Below are positions 23,678 to 32,154 of a DNA stretch of 64,000 nt, piece after piece; position 1 is the first letter of the stretch, and each line of letters starts with the position of its first letter. The DNA is taken from assembly GCF_023701745.1 (NCBI RefSeq), contig NZ_JAJOZB010000001.1, forward strand, positions 6,743,001-6,807,000. Direction: 5' to 3'. The notes beneath the pieces are model-generated. The model saw only the letters and a program-made list of their open reading frames with translations. It was not told the origin of the DNA and did not search any database. This DNA is from Streptomyces sp. RKAG293 (GTDB lineage: Bacteria; Actinomycetota; Actinomycetes; Streptomycetales; Streptomycetaceae). Made by a program: the position numbers and the translations under genes.

Positions 23678-25213
23678 GTGCCATCGGCCCCGAAGATCAC
23701 GAGCGGCGCCCCCGCCGGACTCCCCGCCCCGTGCGCGGAGGACGGCGGGGGCGCCCGCCGTCGGGCCCGGTGGCTCCGGCCGCCGGACCGCTACTGGCTG
23801 CGGCTGGCGGCGGCGCTGGCCGTGCTCGCCACCCTCGTGCGCGTCCCGTCGTTCCTGCGCCCGGTCTGGAACCCCGACGAGGGCTACCTCGCGGTGCAGG
23901 CCCGGATGCTCGCGCACGGCGGGGTGCTCTACGACACCGTCGTCGACCGCAAGCCGCCGCTGCTGCCCTGGCTCTACGAGGGGCTGTTCGCGGTCTTCGG
24001 CGACGCCTCGCTGTGGCCGCTGCGGGCCGCCGCCGTCGTGGCGCAGCTCGGCACCGCCCTGCTGCTCGCCTCCGTGGCCCGCCGCCGCTGGGGGAACCGG
24101 GCGGGCACCGCCGCCGGCGCCGGGTATCTGCTGCTCTCCATCGGCCTGGCCCCCGAGGACGCCCAGGCCGCCTCCTTCGGCGTGTTCATGGTGCCGTGGA
24201 CCGTCCTGGCCTTCTGGGCGGCCGACCGCCGCCGCTGGGCCCTGGCGGGCCTGGCCGTCGCGGGGGCGGCGCTGACCAAGCAGACCGGCGGCGCGGCGCT
24301 GCTGCCCGTGCTCTGGATGCTCTGGAGCGCCCGCCGCGCGCCGGAGCCGCCCGGCGGGGTCGCCGTGCTGCGGCTGCTCGCCGGCTGCGCCCTGCCGATG
24401 GCGGCCGTCGCCGTCCTCACCGGCCCGTCCCGGTTCCTGTTCTGGACGGTCACCGGTTCCGGTTCCTACGCCTCCGCGTCCGGCGCCTGGGGCGTGGCGC
24501 TGGGGCGGGGCTTGGGGAACGCCGGGATACTGGCCGCCGCCGGGGCGGCCTTCGTCGTCCCCACGGTCCTCACCCTGGCCCGCCGGAGCGGCGCCGAACG
24601 GCTGCCCGCCGACCTCTGGGTCTGGCTGGGCGCCTCGGCGCTCGGAGCCGCCTTCGGCTTCCAGTTCTACGGCCACTACTTCCTGCAGCTGATCCCGCCG
24701 CTGGTGCTCGCCGGCGTGGCCGCGCTGCGCGGGCTGCCGCGCTGGTGGCCCGCGGCCACCGCCTGGACGGTGCTCGCGAGCGCCGCATTCGCCGTCTGGG
24801 GCCTGACCGCGCCGCGGACCGAGCTGGACCACGCCGACGCCGTCGCCGCCGCCGTACGGGCCCGTACCGGCCCAGGGGACACCGTTCTGGTCTGGGGCAT
24901 GCACCCCGAGCAGTACTGGCTCTCCGGCCGGGCCCCCGCGAGCCGCTATCTGACCGCCGGCTTCCTGACGAACTTCAGCGGCGGCCGCGGCGGCGTCCGG
25001 GTGGGGGAGGAGTACGCGGTCCCCGGCGCCTGGCGCACCTTCGGCGAGGAGGCGGCGCTGCGCCCGGCCGACCTGATCGTCGACGACTCGCGCGGAGCGC
25101 CGTACGCCCCGGCCCTGACGCCCACCCTGAAGCGGATGCTGGACGCCGGATACCGTCGCGTGGACACCGTCGGAGGCGCGGTCCTCTACGCCCGGGCCCC
25201 GGCCCTGCGCTGA
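23678..25213 (+). CDS. GT-C fold membrane glycosyltransferase (PMT/ArnT-like)
   Basis: A 511-residue polytopic membrane protein with about ten hydrophobic segments and a C-terminal soluble part of about 120 residues. The acidic motif NPDEGYLAVQARML in the first extracytoplasmic loop (about residues 66-79) is the signature of GT39/GT83-type transferases that use polyprenyl-phosphate sugars. Further family features are the DRKPPLLPWLY loop and the GHYFLQLIPP segment. It probably adds a sugar to a protein or cell-envelope polymer on the outer face of the membrane. GTG 23678 is taken as start; TTG 23669 is in frame nine bases earlier. Donor and acceptor are unknown. Confidence 0.85.
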   Translation: MPSAPKITSGAPAGLPAPCAEDGGGARRRARWLRPPDRYWLRLAAALAVLATLVRVPSFLRPVWNPDEGYLAVQARMLAHGGVLYDTVVDRKPPLLPWLYEGLFAVFGDASLWPLRAAAVVAQLGTALLLASVARRRWGNRAGTAAGAGYLLLSIGLAPEDAQAASFGVFMVPWTVLAFWAADRRRWALAGLAVAGAALTKQTGGAALLPVLWMLWSARRAPEPPGGVAVLRLLAGCALPMAAVAVLTGPSRFLFWTVTGSGSYASASGAWGVALGRGLGNAGILAAAGAAFVVPTVLTLARRSGAERLPADLWVWLGASALGAAFGFQFYGHYFLQLIPPLVLAGVAALRGLPRWWPAATAWTVLASAAFAVWGLTAPRTELDHADAVAAAVRARTGPGDTVLVWGMHPEQYWLSGRAPASRYLTAGFLTNFSGGRGGVRVGEEYAVPGAWRTFGEEAALRPADLIVDDSRGAPYAPALTPTLKRMLDAGYRRVDTVGGAVLYARAPALR

Positions 25214-25338
25214 CCTCGCACCGGGCGCTCCCGCAGGCCCCGCACAGCGCCTCCGCCGGGCCCCCGGGCCGGTCCCGACGCGTCCCGGTGGTATACAGGC
25301 GACGTAGCAGAGCACGCTGATCGAGGTGGCGGTATTTC

Positions 25339-26145
25339 ATGACGGAGTCCAAGGGACTCAAGGACCGGAACGACACGGCGGACTCCGGGGCGGCGCCCCA
25401 TAAGAGTCTTCTGCAGCGCTGGCGGCCGTACGCCGCGGGCATTGTGGTGCTCGTGGTGGTGTTCGGGGCGTCCGCGGCCATCGGCGCGCATGTGCGCGGC
25501 GCGAAGGCCGACAAGGTGAAGCCGCCCGCGAACGCGGCGGGGCCGGACGGCCAGGCGAAGCTGGCGGTGCCGGTGAAGCCCAGCGTCCCCGTGACGCTCA
25601 CCGTGTACGAGGACCTGCGCAGTCCGCAGTCCAAGGCGTTCGCCGAGCAGTACGCGGACACCTTCACGAAGCTGCTGGCGACCGGGCAGGTGGAGATCCA
25701 GTACCGGCTGGTCACCCACACCGACACCCAGCTGGGCGGCAGCGGTTCCCGGGCCGCCGCCAACGCGGCCGCGTGCGCCCAGGACCAGGGGCGGTACACG
25801 CAGTTCGTGCAGCAGGTCTGGAAGCGGCAGCCCGATCCGTCGGACGACGCGCTGAGCAGCCAGAAGCTGCTGAAGGAGCTGTCGGAGAAGGCCGGGAAGA
25901 TCGACGAGGGCAAGTTCGTCCCGTGCATGAAGGGCAACGACCACGAAGGCTGGGTCGCGAAGTCCGAGTCCGACTTCATGTCAGGCGGCTACGGCGAGGT
26001 GCCCGTCGTCCAGATCAACGGCGAGACGGTGCCGGACGTCCAGACGTCGCTGACGCCGGTCAAGCTGAGCTCACTGGTGGAGAAGGAGGCCAAGAAGGTG
26101 TCCGACGAGACCGTCCCGTCCGGGCAGCCGAGCCTCGCGAGCTGA
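25339..26145 (+). CDS. membrane-anchored DsbA/thioredoxin-fold protein lacking CXXC
   Basis: A 268-residue protein with a cytoplasmic N-terminus of about 30 residues, one transmembrane helix (YAAGIVVLVVVFGASAAIG) and an extracytoplasmic thioredoxin-like domain of the DsbA_4 type. In active relatives the first strand is followed by a CPYC or similar motif; here the segment reads YEDLRSPQSKAFAEQYA, so both catalytic cysteines are replaced by Ser. The cis-Pro loop is kept as GEVPVVQINGE. Two Cys remain, in NAAACAQDQ and FVPCMKG. It is therefore unlikely to be a thiol oxidase and may act as a chaperone or binding protein. The ATG is preceded by GAGGTGGCGG. Confidence 0.88.
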   Translation: MTESKGLKDRNDTADSGAAPHKSLLQRWRPYAAGIVVLVVVFGASAAIGAHVRGAKADKVKPPANAAGPDGQAKLAVPVKPSVPVTLTVYEDLRSPQSKAFAEQYADTFTKLLATGQVEIQYRLVTHTDTQLGGSGSRAAANAAACAQDQGRYTQFVQQVWKRQPDPSDDALSSQKLLKELSEKAGKIDEGKFVPCMKGNDHEGWVAKSESDFMSGGYGEVPVVQINGETVPDVQTSLTPVKLSSLVEKEAKKVSDETVPSGQPSLAS

Positions 26146-26295
26146 GCTCTTTTCCGCACCCTTTCCGCACTCCTCTCCACCCCTCCGTGACCGGGCGCGT
26201 CATCACCTGGCCGAGACGTATCCGACATTTCGTCAACTTTCTGGCGAAATCGGGTATTGAAGGCATGTGACGCCCGATCACGGAGGAGTGTGCGC

Positions 26296-27579
26296 ATGTC
26301 CATACCGTTGTTCGACGAGGTAGAACCGCTCTCCGGCTGCGTCTGCGAGGAATGCGCGCGACAGCGCCTCGCCGACTCGGTGACGCGGGACACCGGCACC
26401 GGCTGCACCACCACCGCGGCCACCCGTGTGATGGTCGTGGCGGCCGCCGCGGGCACGGCCATCGGCGGCGGAGCGGGCGCGGTCGCCGCGGCCACCGCCC
26501 CGAGCGCCGCCACCGGCTCCATGCTCGGCCACGCCCTGCTCACGGCGCCGGTCCCGGCCCCGCTGCATCTGACGCGGGACCAGATCCTGGACCGGGCACA
26601 GCGCTGGGTGGACGCCGAGGTGCCCTACAGCATGACCGCGTACTGGTCGGACGGTTACCGCCAGGACTGCTCGGGCTTCATCTCGATGGCCTGGGGCCTC
26701 GGCACCAACGCCTGGACCGGGAGCCTGGCGGACTACGGGACCCGGATCGACCGGGACGATCTGCTGCCCGGTGACATCCTGCTGTTCCACAACCAGGCGA
26801 ACCCGGAGAAGGGCTCGCACGCCGTCATCTTCGACGGCTGGGCCGACTCCGGGCACAACCTGTACACCGCGATCGAGCAGACCCAGCCGCACACCCGCGC
26901 GCAGACGACGCCGATGGCCTACTGGACCAACTCCGACAAGTACGTCGCCTACCGGTACAAGTACCTGGGCTCGGGCACCGGCAGTTCCGGATCGGGCACC
27001 ACAGGGGCACCGGGAACACCCGGGAACACCGGCACCACGGGCAGCAGCGCCTATCCCGGCACCGCCGCCTTCGGACCCGGCGCGAACAACGCCGCCGTCA
27101 CCCGGCTGGGCACCATGCTCATGACCCGCGGTGCCAGGCCCTACTACCTCGTCGGCCCCGGCCCGCTCTGGAGCGAGGCCGACCGCAGCGCCACCAGCGC
27201 CTTCCAGCGCGCCCAGGGCTGGACCGGCAGCGACGCCGACGGCCTGCCGGGACCCACCACCTGGGGATACCTGGTGGAGGGCAGCGGCAAGAACATCGCC
27301 GCGGGCACCCCCACGACGCGGCCGGCCGGCGGCTCCACGGCACCCCGTTACCCGGGCGCCGCCTCCTTCCGCCCCGGACAGTCCAACGACCACGTGCTGA
27401 CCCTCGGACGGCGCCTCGTCGCCAAGGGCTTCGGCAAGAGCTACCGCGTGGGCCCCAGCCGTACCTGGGGCGAGGCCGACCGCCGCGCCGTCGAGGCGTT
27501 CCAGCGCGCCCAGGGCTGGTCCGGGCGCGACGCGGATGGCCATCCCGGACCGGAGACCTGGAGACGACTCTTCCTGTGA
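26296..27579 (+). CDS. secreted NlpC/P60-type hydrolase with two peptidoglycan-binding-like domains
   Basis: A 427-residue protein. A hydrophobic stretch at about residues 45-75 may serve as signal or anchor, preceded by an unusual Cys-containing N-terminus (SGCVCEECARQR). The NlpC/P60-like domain has the catalytic Cys in RQDCSGFISMAW and His in GSHAVIFDGW. A Gly/Ser/Thr/Pro linker leads to two copies of a 70-residue repeat ending in AFQRAQGW(T/S)G and DADG, which resemble PG-binding-1 modules. It probably cleaves peptidoglycan peptides. ATG 26296 is chosen over the longer frame because GGAGGAG lies nine bases upstream. It overlaps the next gene by GTGA, an unusual partnership. Confidence 0.85.
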   Translation: MSIPLFDEVEPLSGCVCEECARQRLADSVTRDTGTGCTTTAATRVMVVAAAAGTAIGGGAGAVAAATAPSAATGSMLGHALLTAPVPAPLHLTRDQILDRAQRWVDAEVPYSMTAYWSDGYRQDCSGFISMAWGLGTNAWTGSLADYGTRIDRDDLLPGDILLFHNQANPEKGSHAVIFDGWADSGHNLYTAIEQTQPHTRAQTTPMAYWTNSDKYVAYRYKYLGSGTGSSGSGTTGAPGTPGNTGTTGSSAYPGTAAFGPGANNAAVTRLGTMLMTRGARPYYLVGPGPLWSEADRSATSAFQRAQGWTGSDADGLPGPTTWGYLVEGSGKNIAAGTPTTRPAGGSTAPRYPGAASFRPGQSNDHVLTLGRRLVAKGFGKSYRVGPSRTWGEADRRAVEAFQRAQGWSGRDADGHPGPETWRRLFL

Positions 27580-28574
27580 CGACTCACGCACCCACGGCGG
27601 ACGCGGCCCTGGCCGCCACCGCCGTCCTCCCCGCCGTCATCCCCACCGCCGCCACCGTCACCGTTTCCGATCTCGTCGAGAGGCCAGGGCGCTGCCTGCC
27701 GGGCTGGACCGCGGCGCTCACCGCGCTGGCCGCGGCTGCCGCCGGCGGCTGGCTGCTGTGGCGGACGGGCGTCCTGCCCGAGCGGTTCGCCGGCCACACC
27801 GTGCTGCCCGAGGCGCCGGCGCCCCGGGACCTGACCGGTCTGTGGGGCGCGGTACTGCTGCTCGGCGCGCTGACCGCGTTCGCCGCGGGCGGCCTCACCC
27901 GGGGCCGTCCCGGCAAGGTCTGGGTGCTGACCCGGCACGGCGCCTACCAGGGCAGCGTCCGGGACACCGGACTGCTGTGGATCAGCCCGCTGCTCGGCCG
28001 CCGCCGGATGGACGTCAGCCTGCGGCACTGGCGCAGCCGCGCCATCGAGACGGTCGACGCGGACGGCACCCCGCTGCACGCCAGCGTCCTGATCGTCTGG
28101 CGGGTCCGGGACACCGCCCGGGCCGCCTTCGCCGTCGACGACCACTCGCGCTACCTGCGCGAACAGGTGGAGTGCGCGGTCACCCGCGCCGTCTCCCGGC
28201 TGCCCGCGGACGACTTCCGCGGCTCCGGGCCCACCCTGCGGGACTCGGAACGCCTCGGCGACCAGCTCACCCGGCTGCTCGCCGCCGACATGCGCCCGGT
28301 CGGCGTCGAGGTCTTCTCGGCGCAGCCCGTACGCCTGGAGTACGCGCCGGAGGTGGCCGCCGCGATGCGGCGGGCCCAGGTCACCGCGCTCGACGCCAGG
28401 CACCGCCGTGCGGTGCTCGACGACGTGCTCGCGGCGGTCGCCGAGACGGTGCGCGGTCTGACCGACCGCGGGCTGGTCCAGCTCGACGACTACGAGCGGA
28501 AGTCCCTGGTCAGGGACTTGACCGTGGCCTTCTACACCGCCCGCGGTCCCGCGGTCGAGACGCCCAGGAAATAG
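27576..28574 (+). CDS. SPFH/Band 7 domain membrane protein
   Basis: A 332-residue protein with a hydrophobic region in the first 115 residues (two membrane segments) followed by an SPFH/prohibitin-like domain: ASVLIVWRVRDTARAAFAVD is the typical core strand pair, and YLREQVECAVTRAVS continues it. The C-terminal helical part, normally a coiled coil, is short. SPFH proteins form membrane microdomain scaffolds. The GTG start overlaps the stop of the cell-wall hydrolase gene, implying equimolar synthesis. A strong hairpin follows immediately. A scaffold for the hydrolase is a possible role but only inferred. Confidence 0.85.
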   Translation: MTTHAPTADAALAATAVLPAVIPTAATVTVSDLVERPGRCLPGWTAALTALAAAAAGGWLLWRTGVLPERFAGHTVLPEAPAPRDLTGLWGAVLLLGALTAFAAGGLTRGRPGKVWVLTRHGAYQGSVRDTGLLWISPLLGRRRMDVSLRHWRSRAIETVDADGTPLHASVLIVWRVRDTARAAFAVDDHSRYLREQVECAVTRAVSRLPADDFRGSGPTLRDSERLGDQLTRLLAADMRPVGVEVFSAQPVRLEYAPEVAAAMRRAQVTALDARHRRAVLDDVLAAVAETVRGLTDRGLVQLDDYERKSLVRDLTVAFYTARGPAVETPRK

Positions 28575-28618
28575 CCCCGGCCGGGTCCTGGCCAACAGCG
28601 GTCAGGACCCGGCCGGGG
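28575..28618. terminator. bidirectional terminator between the SPFH gene and fadB
   Basis: A perfect 16-bp stem (28575-28590 and 28603-28618) with a 12-nt loop starts at the base following the SPFH stop and ends 17 bases before the fadB stop; it can serve both convergent genes. Confidence 0.88.
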
Positions 28619-28634
28619 GCCGTCACTCACGGTG

Positions 28635-30761
28635 TTACGCGGGCACGCTCGCGACGCCCGGGGCGAGGAACGGCTTGCCGTTCACCCGCTGCGAGACACC
28701 CTCGCGGTCCAGGTACGGGGTGATCCCGCCCAGGTGGAAGGGCCACCCGGCACCGGTGATCAGGCACAGGTCGATGTCCTGCGCCTCGGCGACGACACCC
28801 TCGTCGAGCATGAGGCCGATCTCCTGCGCCACGGCGTCCAGCACCCGGGCACGGACCTGCTCCTCGGTGAGCACCGAGTCACCCTGCACCAGCAGCGCGG
28901 CGACCTCGGGGTCCAGCTCCGGCTTGCCGGAGTCGTAGACGTAGAAGCCGCGCTTGCCGGCCTTGACCACCGCGGCCAGGTTCTGCGAGACGGTGAACCG
29001 GTCGGGGAACGCCCGGTTGAGGGTCTCGGAGACATGCAGCCCGATGGCCGGGCCGACCAGCTCCAGGAGCACCAGCGGCGACATCGGCAGGCCGAGCGGG
29101 TCGATGCCCTTCTCGGCGACCTCGACCGGGGTGCCCTCGTCGATGATGTTCTGGATCTCGCCCATGAAACGGGTCAGGATCCGGTTCACCACGAACGCCG
29201 GGGCGTCCTTGCAGAGCACGGCGGTCTTCTTGAGCTTGCGTGCCACACCGAACGCGGTGGCCAGCGAAGCGTCGTCCGTCGACTCGCCGCGCACGATCTC
29301 CAGCAGCGGGAGGATCGCGACCGGGTTGAAGAAGTGGAAGCCGACGACCCGCTCGGGGTTCTTCAGCTTCGACGCCATCTCGGTGACGGACAGCGAGGAG
29401 GTGTTGGTGGCGAGGATCGCGTGCGCCGGGGCGACCGCCTCGACCTCCGCGAACACCTGCTGCTTGACGCCCATCTCCTCGAACACGGCCTCGATGATGA
29501 AGTCCGCGTCACCGAAACCGGCGGCCTTGTCGAGCGAACCGGTCACCAGCGCCTTGAGGCGGTTGGCCTGGTCCTGCTTGATGCGGCGCTTGCCGAGCAG
29601 CTTGTCGATCTCGCCGTGGACATAGCCCACGCCCTTGTCGATGCGCTCCTGGTCGATGTCGGTCAGCACGACCGGCACCTCCAGCCGGCGGGCGAAGAGC
29701 AGCGCCAGCTGCGAGGCCATCAGGCCAGCGCCGACGACGCCGACCTTGGTGACCGGGCGGGCCAGGTTCTTGTCCGGCGCACCGGCCGGGCGCTTGGCAC
29801 GCTTCTGCACCAGGTTGAAGGCGTAGATGCCGCTGCGCAGCTCGCCGCCCATGATGAGGTCCGCGAGAGCGGTGTCCTCGGCGTCGAAGCCCGCCTGCAG
29901 GTCGCCGTCCTTGGCGTTGGCGATGATCTCCAGCGCGCGGTACGCGGCCGGGGCGGCGCCGTGCACCTTGGAGTCGGCGATGCCCTTGCCGCGCTCGACG
30001 GCCTGGTCCCAGGCCGTACCGCGGTCGATCTCGGGGCGGTCCACCACGATCTCGCCGCGCAGAACGGCGGCGGTCCACACCAGCGACTGCTCCAGGAAGT
30101 CCGCACCCTCGAAGAGCGCGTCGGCGATGCCGAGCTCGAAGACCTGCCGGCCCTTGAGCTGACGGTTCTGGTTCAGCGAGTTCTCGATGACGACGGTCAC
30201 CGCGCGGTCCGCGCCGATCAGGTTCGGCAGCAGGGTGCAGCCACCCCAGCCGGGAACGAGACCGAGGAAGACCTCGGGGAGCGAAAACGCCGGCAGCGCC
30301 GCGGAGACGGTGCGGTAGGCGCAGTGCAGGCCCACCTCGACACCGCCGCCCATCGCCGCGCCGTTGTAGTACGCGAAGGTCGGGACCGCGAGGTGCGAGA
30401 GCCGCTTGAAGACCTCGTGGCCGCCCTTGCCGATGGCGAGCGCGTCCTCGTGGCGCTTCAGCAGCTCGACACCCTTGAGGTCGGCGCCGACCGCGAAGAT
30501 GAACGGCTTGCCGGTGACACCGATACCGGTGATGGTGCCCTCGGCGGCCTCGGCCTCGACCTGGTCGATCGCGGCGTCGAGGTTGGCCAGCGACTGCGGG
30601 CCGAAGGTGGTCGGCTTGGTGTGGTCCAGGCCGTTGTCCAGCGTGATGAGCGCGAAGCGTCCGGCGCCCGGGAGGTCGAGGTGGCGCACGTGCGCGCTCG
30701 TCACGACCTCGTCGGGGAACAGCTCGGCCGCACCCTTCAAAAGCTCGGCGGTGGATGTCAC
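28635..30761 (-). CDS. fadB: fatty-acid oxidation complex alpha subunit (enoyl-CoA hydratase/3-hydroxyacyl-CoA dehydrogenase)
   Basis: A 708-residue bifunctional beta-oxidation enzyme. The N-terminal crotonase domain (about residues 10-290) includes the oxyanion loop region YNGAAMGGGVEVGLHCAY. The NAD-binding domain starts KVGVVGAGLMASQLALLF at about residue 340, and the 3-hydroxyacyl-CoA dehydrogenase helical domains follow with VGFHFFNPVAILPLLEIVRG and KDAPAFVVNRILTR. It hydrates enoyl-CoA and oxidises the hydroxyacyl-CoA before thiolysis by FadA. The GTG at 30761 overlaps the fadA stop (GTGA) and is preceded by GGAGG, so fadA and fadB are coupled. Length is usual for actinobacterial FadB. 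Confidence 0.95.
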   Translation of the reverse strand: MTSTAELLKGAAELFPDEVVTSAHVRHLDLPGAGRFALITLDNGLDHTKPTTFGPQSLANLDAAIDQVEAEAAEGTITGIGVTGKPFIFAVGADLKGVELLKRHEDALAIGKGGHEVFKRLSHLAVPTFAYYNGAAMGGGVEVGLHCAYRTVSAALPAFSLPEVFLGLVPGWGGCTLLPNLIGADRAVTVVIENSLNQNRQLKGRQVFELGIADALFEGADFLEQSLVWTAAVLRGEIVVDRPEIDRGTAWDQAVERGKGIADSKVHGAAPAAYRALEIIANAKDGDLQAGFDAEDTALADLIMGGELRSGIYAFNLVQKRAKRPAGAPDKNLARPVTKVGVVGAGLMASQLALLFARRLEVPVVLTDIDQERIDKGVGYVHGEIDKLLGKRRIKQDQANRLKALVTGSLDKAAGFGDADFIIEAVFEEMGVKQQVFAEVEAVAPAHAILATNTSSLSVTEMASKLKNPERVVGFHFFNPVAILPLLEIVRGESTDDASLATAFGVARKLKKTAVLCKDAPAFVVNRILTRFMGEIQNIIDEGTPVEVAEKGIDPLGLPMSPLVLLELVGPAIGLHVSETLNRAFPDRFTVSQNLAAVVKAGKRGFYVYDSGKPELDPEVAALLVQGDSVLTEEQVRARVLDAVAQEIGLMLDEGVVAEAQDIDLCLITGAGWPFHLGGITPYLDREGVSQRVNGKPFLAPGVASVPA

Positions 30762-31978
30762 TTGCTGCCTCCGTCGAAGTGCGGGTTCTCCCAGATGACC
30801 GTTCCGCCCATGCCGAAGCCGACGCACATGGTCGTCAGGCCGTAGCGGACGTGCGGCTGCTCCTCGAACTGGCGGGCCAGCTGCGTCATCAGCCGGACGC
30901 CGGAGGAGGCCAGCGGGTGGCCGAACGCGATCGCGCCGCCGTACTGGTTGACACGCGGGTCGTCGTCCGCGATGCCGAAGTGCTCGAGGAAGGCGAGCAC
31001 CTGGACGGCGAACGCCTCGTTGGCCTCGAAGAGGCCGATGTCGTCGATGGTCAGACCGGCCTGCGCCAGCGCCTTCTCGGTCGCCGGGACCGGGCCGATG
31101 CCCATGACCTCGGGCTCGACACCCACGAAGGAGTACGAGACCAGCCGCATGCGGACCGGCAGGCCCAGCTCGACGGCGACGTCCTCGGCGGCGAGCAGCG
31201 AGGCGGTCGCGCCGTCGTTCAGGCCCGCCGCGTTACCCGCGGTGACCCGGCCGTGGGCGCGGAACGGCGTCTTGAGGCCGGCCAGCTGCTCCAGGGTGGT
31301 GCCCGGGCGCATCGGCTCGTCCGCGGTCGCCAGACCCCAGCCGGTCTCGCCGGCCTCGGGGTTGCTGTTGCGCACGGAGACCGGCACCAGGTCCTGCTGG
31401 ATCTTGCCGTTGGCGTACGCCTTGGCGGCCTTCTCCTGGCTGCGCACGGCGTACTCGTCGACGCGCTGCTTGGTGATGGCCGGGTAGCGGTCGTGCAGGT
31501 TCTCCGCGGTCATGCCCATGAACAGGGCGGACTCGTCGACCAGCTTCTCCGAGACGAAGCGCGGGTTCGGGTCCACGCCCTCACCCATCGGGTGGCGGCC
31601 CATGTGCTCGACACCGCCGGCCACGGCGACGTCGTACGCGCCGAAGGCGATGCCGCCGGCGACCGCGGTCACCGCGGTCATCGCGCCGGCACACATACGG
31701 TCGATCGAGTACCCGGGGACCGTGGTCGGCAGGCCGGCCAGGATGCCGGCGGTGCGGCCGAGGGTCAGACCCTGGTCACCGATCTGCGTGGTGGCGGCGA
31801 GAGCAACCTCGTCGATCCGCTCGGCGGGCAGTTCCGGGTTGCGCCGCAGCAGCTCCCGGATGCACTTGATCACGAGATCGTCGGCACGGGTCTCGTGGTA
31901 AATGCCCTTCGGGCCCGCCTTGCCGAACGGGGTGCGGACGCCGTCGACAAAGACGACGTCCCTAGCGGTACGAGGCAC
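30758..31978 (-). CDS. fadA: acetyl-CoA C-acyltransferase (3-ketoacyl-CoA thiolase)
   Basis: A 406-residue thiolase that cleaves 3-ketoacyl-CoA with CoA in the last step of beta-oxidation. The acyl-accepting Cys is in DRMCAGAMTAV, the active His in GGAIAFGHPLASSG and the second Cys in LTTMCVGFGMGG. The GTG start at 31978 is preceded by GGAGGAGAGCC. It is the first gene of the fadAB operon and partners the alpha subunit as a complex. A palindrome 65-80 bases upstream is a likely operator. Confidence 0.96.
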   Translation of the reverse strand: MPRTARDVVFVDGVRTPFGKAGPKGIYHETRADDLVIKCIRELLRRNPELPAERIDEVALAATTQIGDQGLTLGRTAGILAGLPTTVPGYSIDRMCAGAMTAVTAVAGGIAFGAYDVAVAGGVEHMGRHPMGEGVDPNPRFVSEKLVDESALFMGMTAENLHDRYPAITKQRVDEYAVRSQEKAAKAYANGKIQQDLVPVSVRNSNPEAGETGWGLATADEPMRPGTTLEQLAGLKTPFRAHGRVTAGNAAGLNDGATASLLAAEDVAVELGLPVRMRLVSYSFVGVEPEVMGIGPVPATEKALAQAGLTIDDIGLFEANEAFAVQVLAFLEHFGIADDDPRVNQYGGAIAFGHPLASSGVRLMTQLARQFEEQPHVRYGLTTMCVGFGMGGTVIWENPHFDGGSK

Positions 31979-32042
31979 GTTGGCTCTCCTCCAGATGCGG
32001 ATTCGCTGCCACTGGGCGCGAGGCTGCGGCTACGACACCCAT

Positions 32043-32058
32043 GCTACTAGCCAGTAAC
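32043..32058. promoter_or_regulatory. TACT-N4-AGTA palindrome upstream of fadA, candidate fatty-acid regulator operator
   Basis: GCTACTAGCCAGTAAC is a 16-bp near-perfect inverted repeat (six of eight arm positions pair), 65-80 bases before the fadA start, where promoter and operator are expected. TetR-family acyl-CoA regulators commonly use such sites; the assignment is an inference from form and position. Confidence 0.5.
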
Positions 32059-32154
32059 CAACGGGGACAGCCCCCTCGCCCGGAGCGGCGAACGTCACAT
32101 ACGACGAGGCCGCTCCCGGCCGGGTTCCGCGGGGGCGCCGACCCCGGACAGGCC

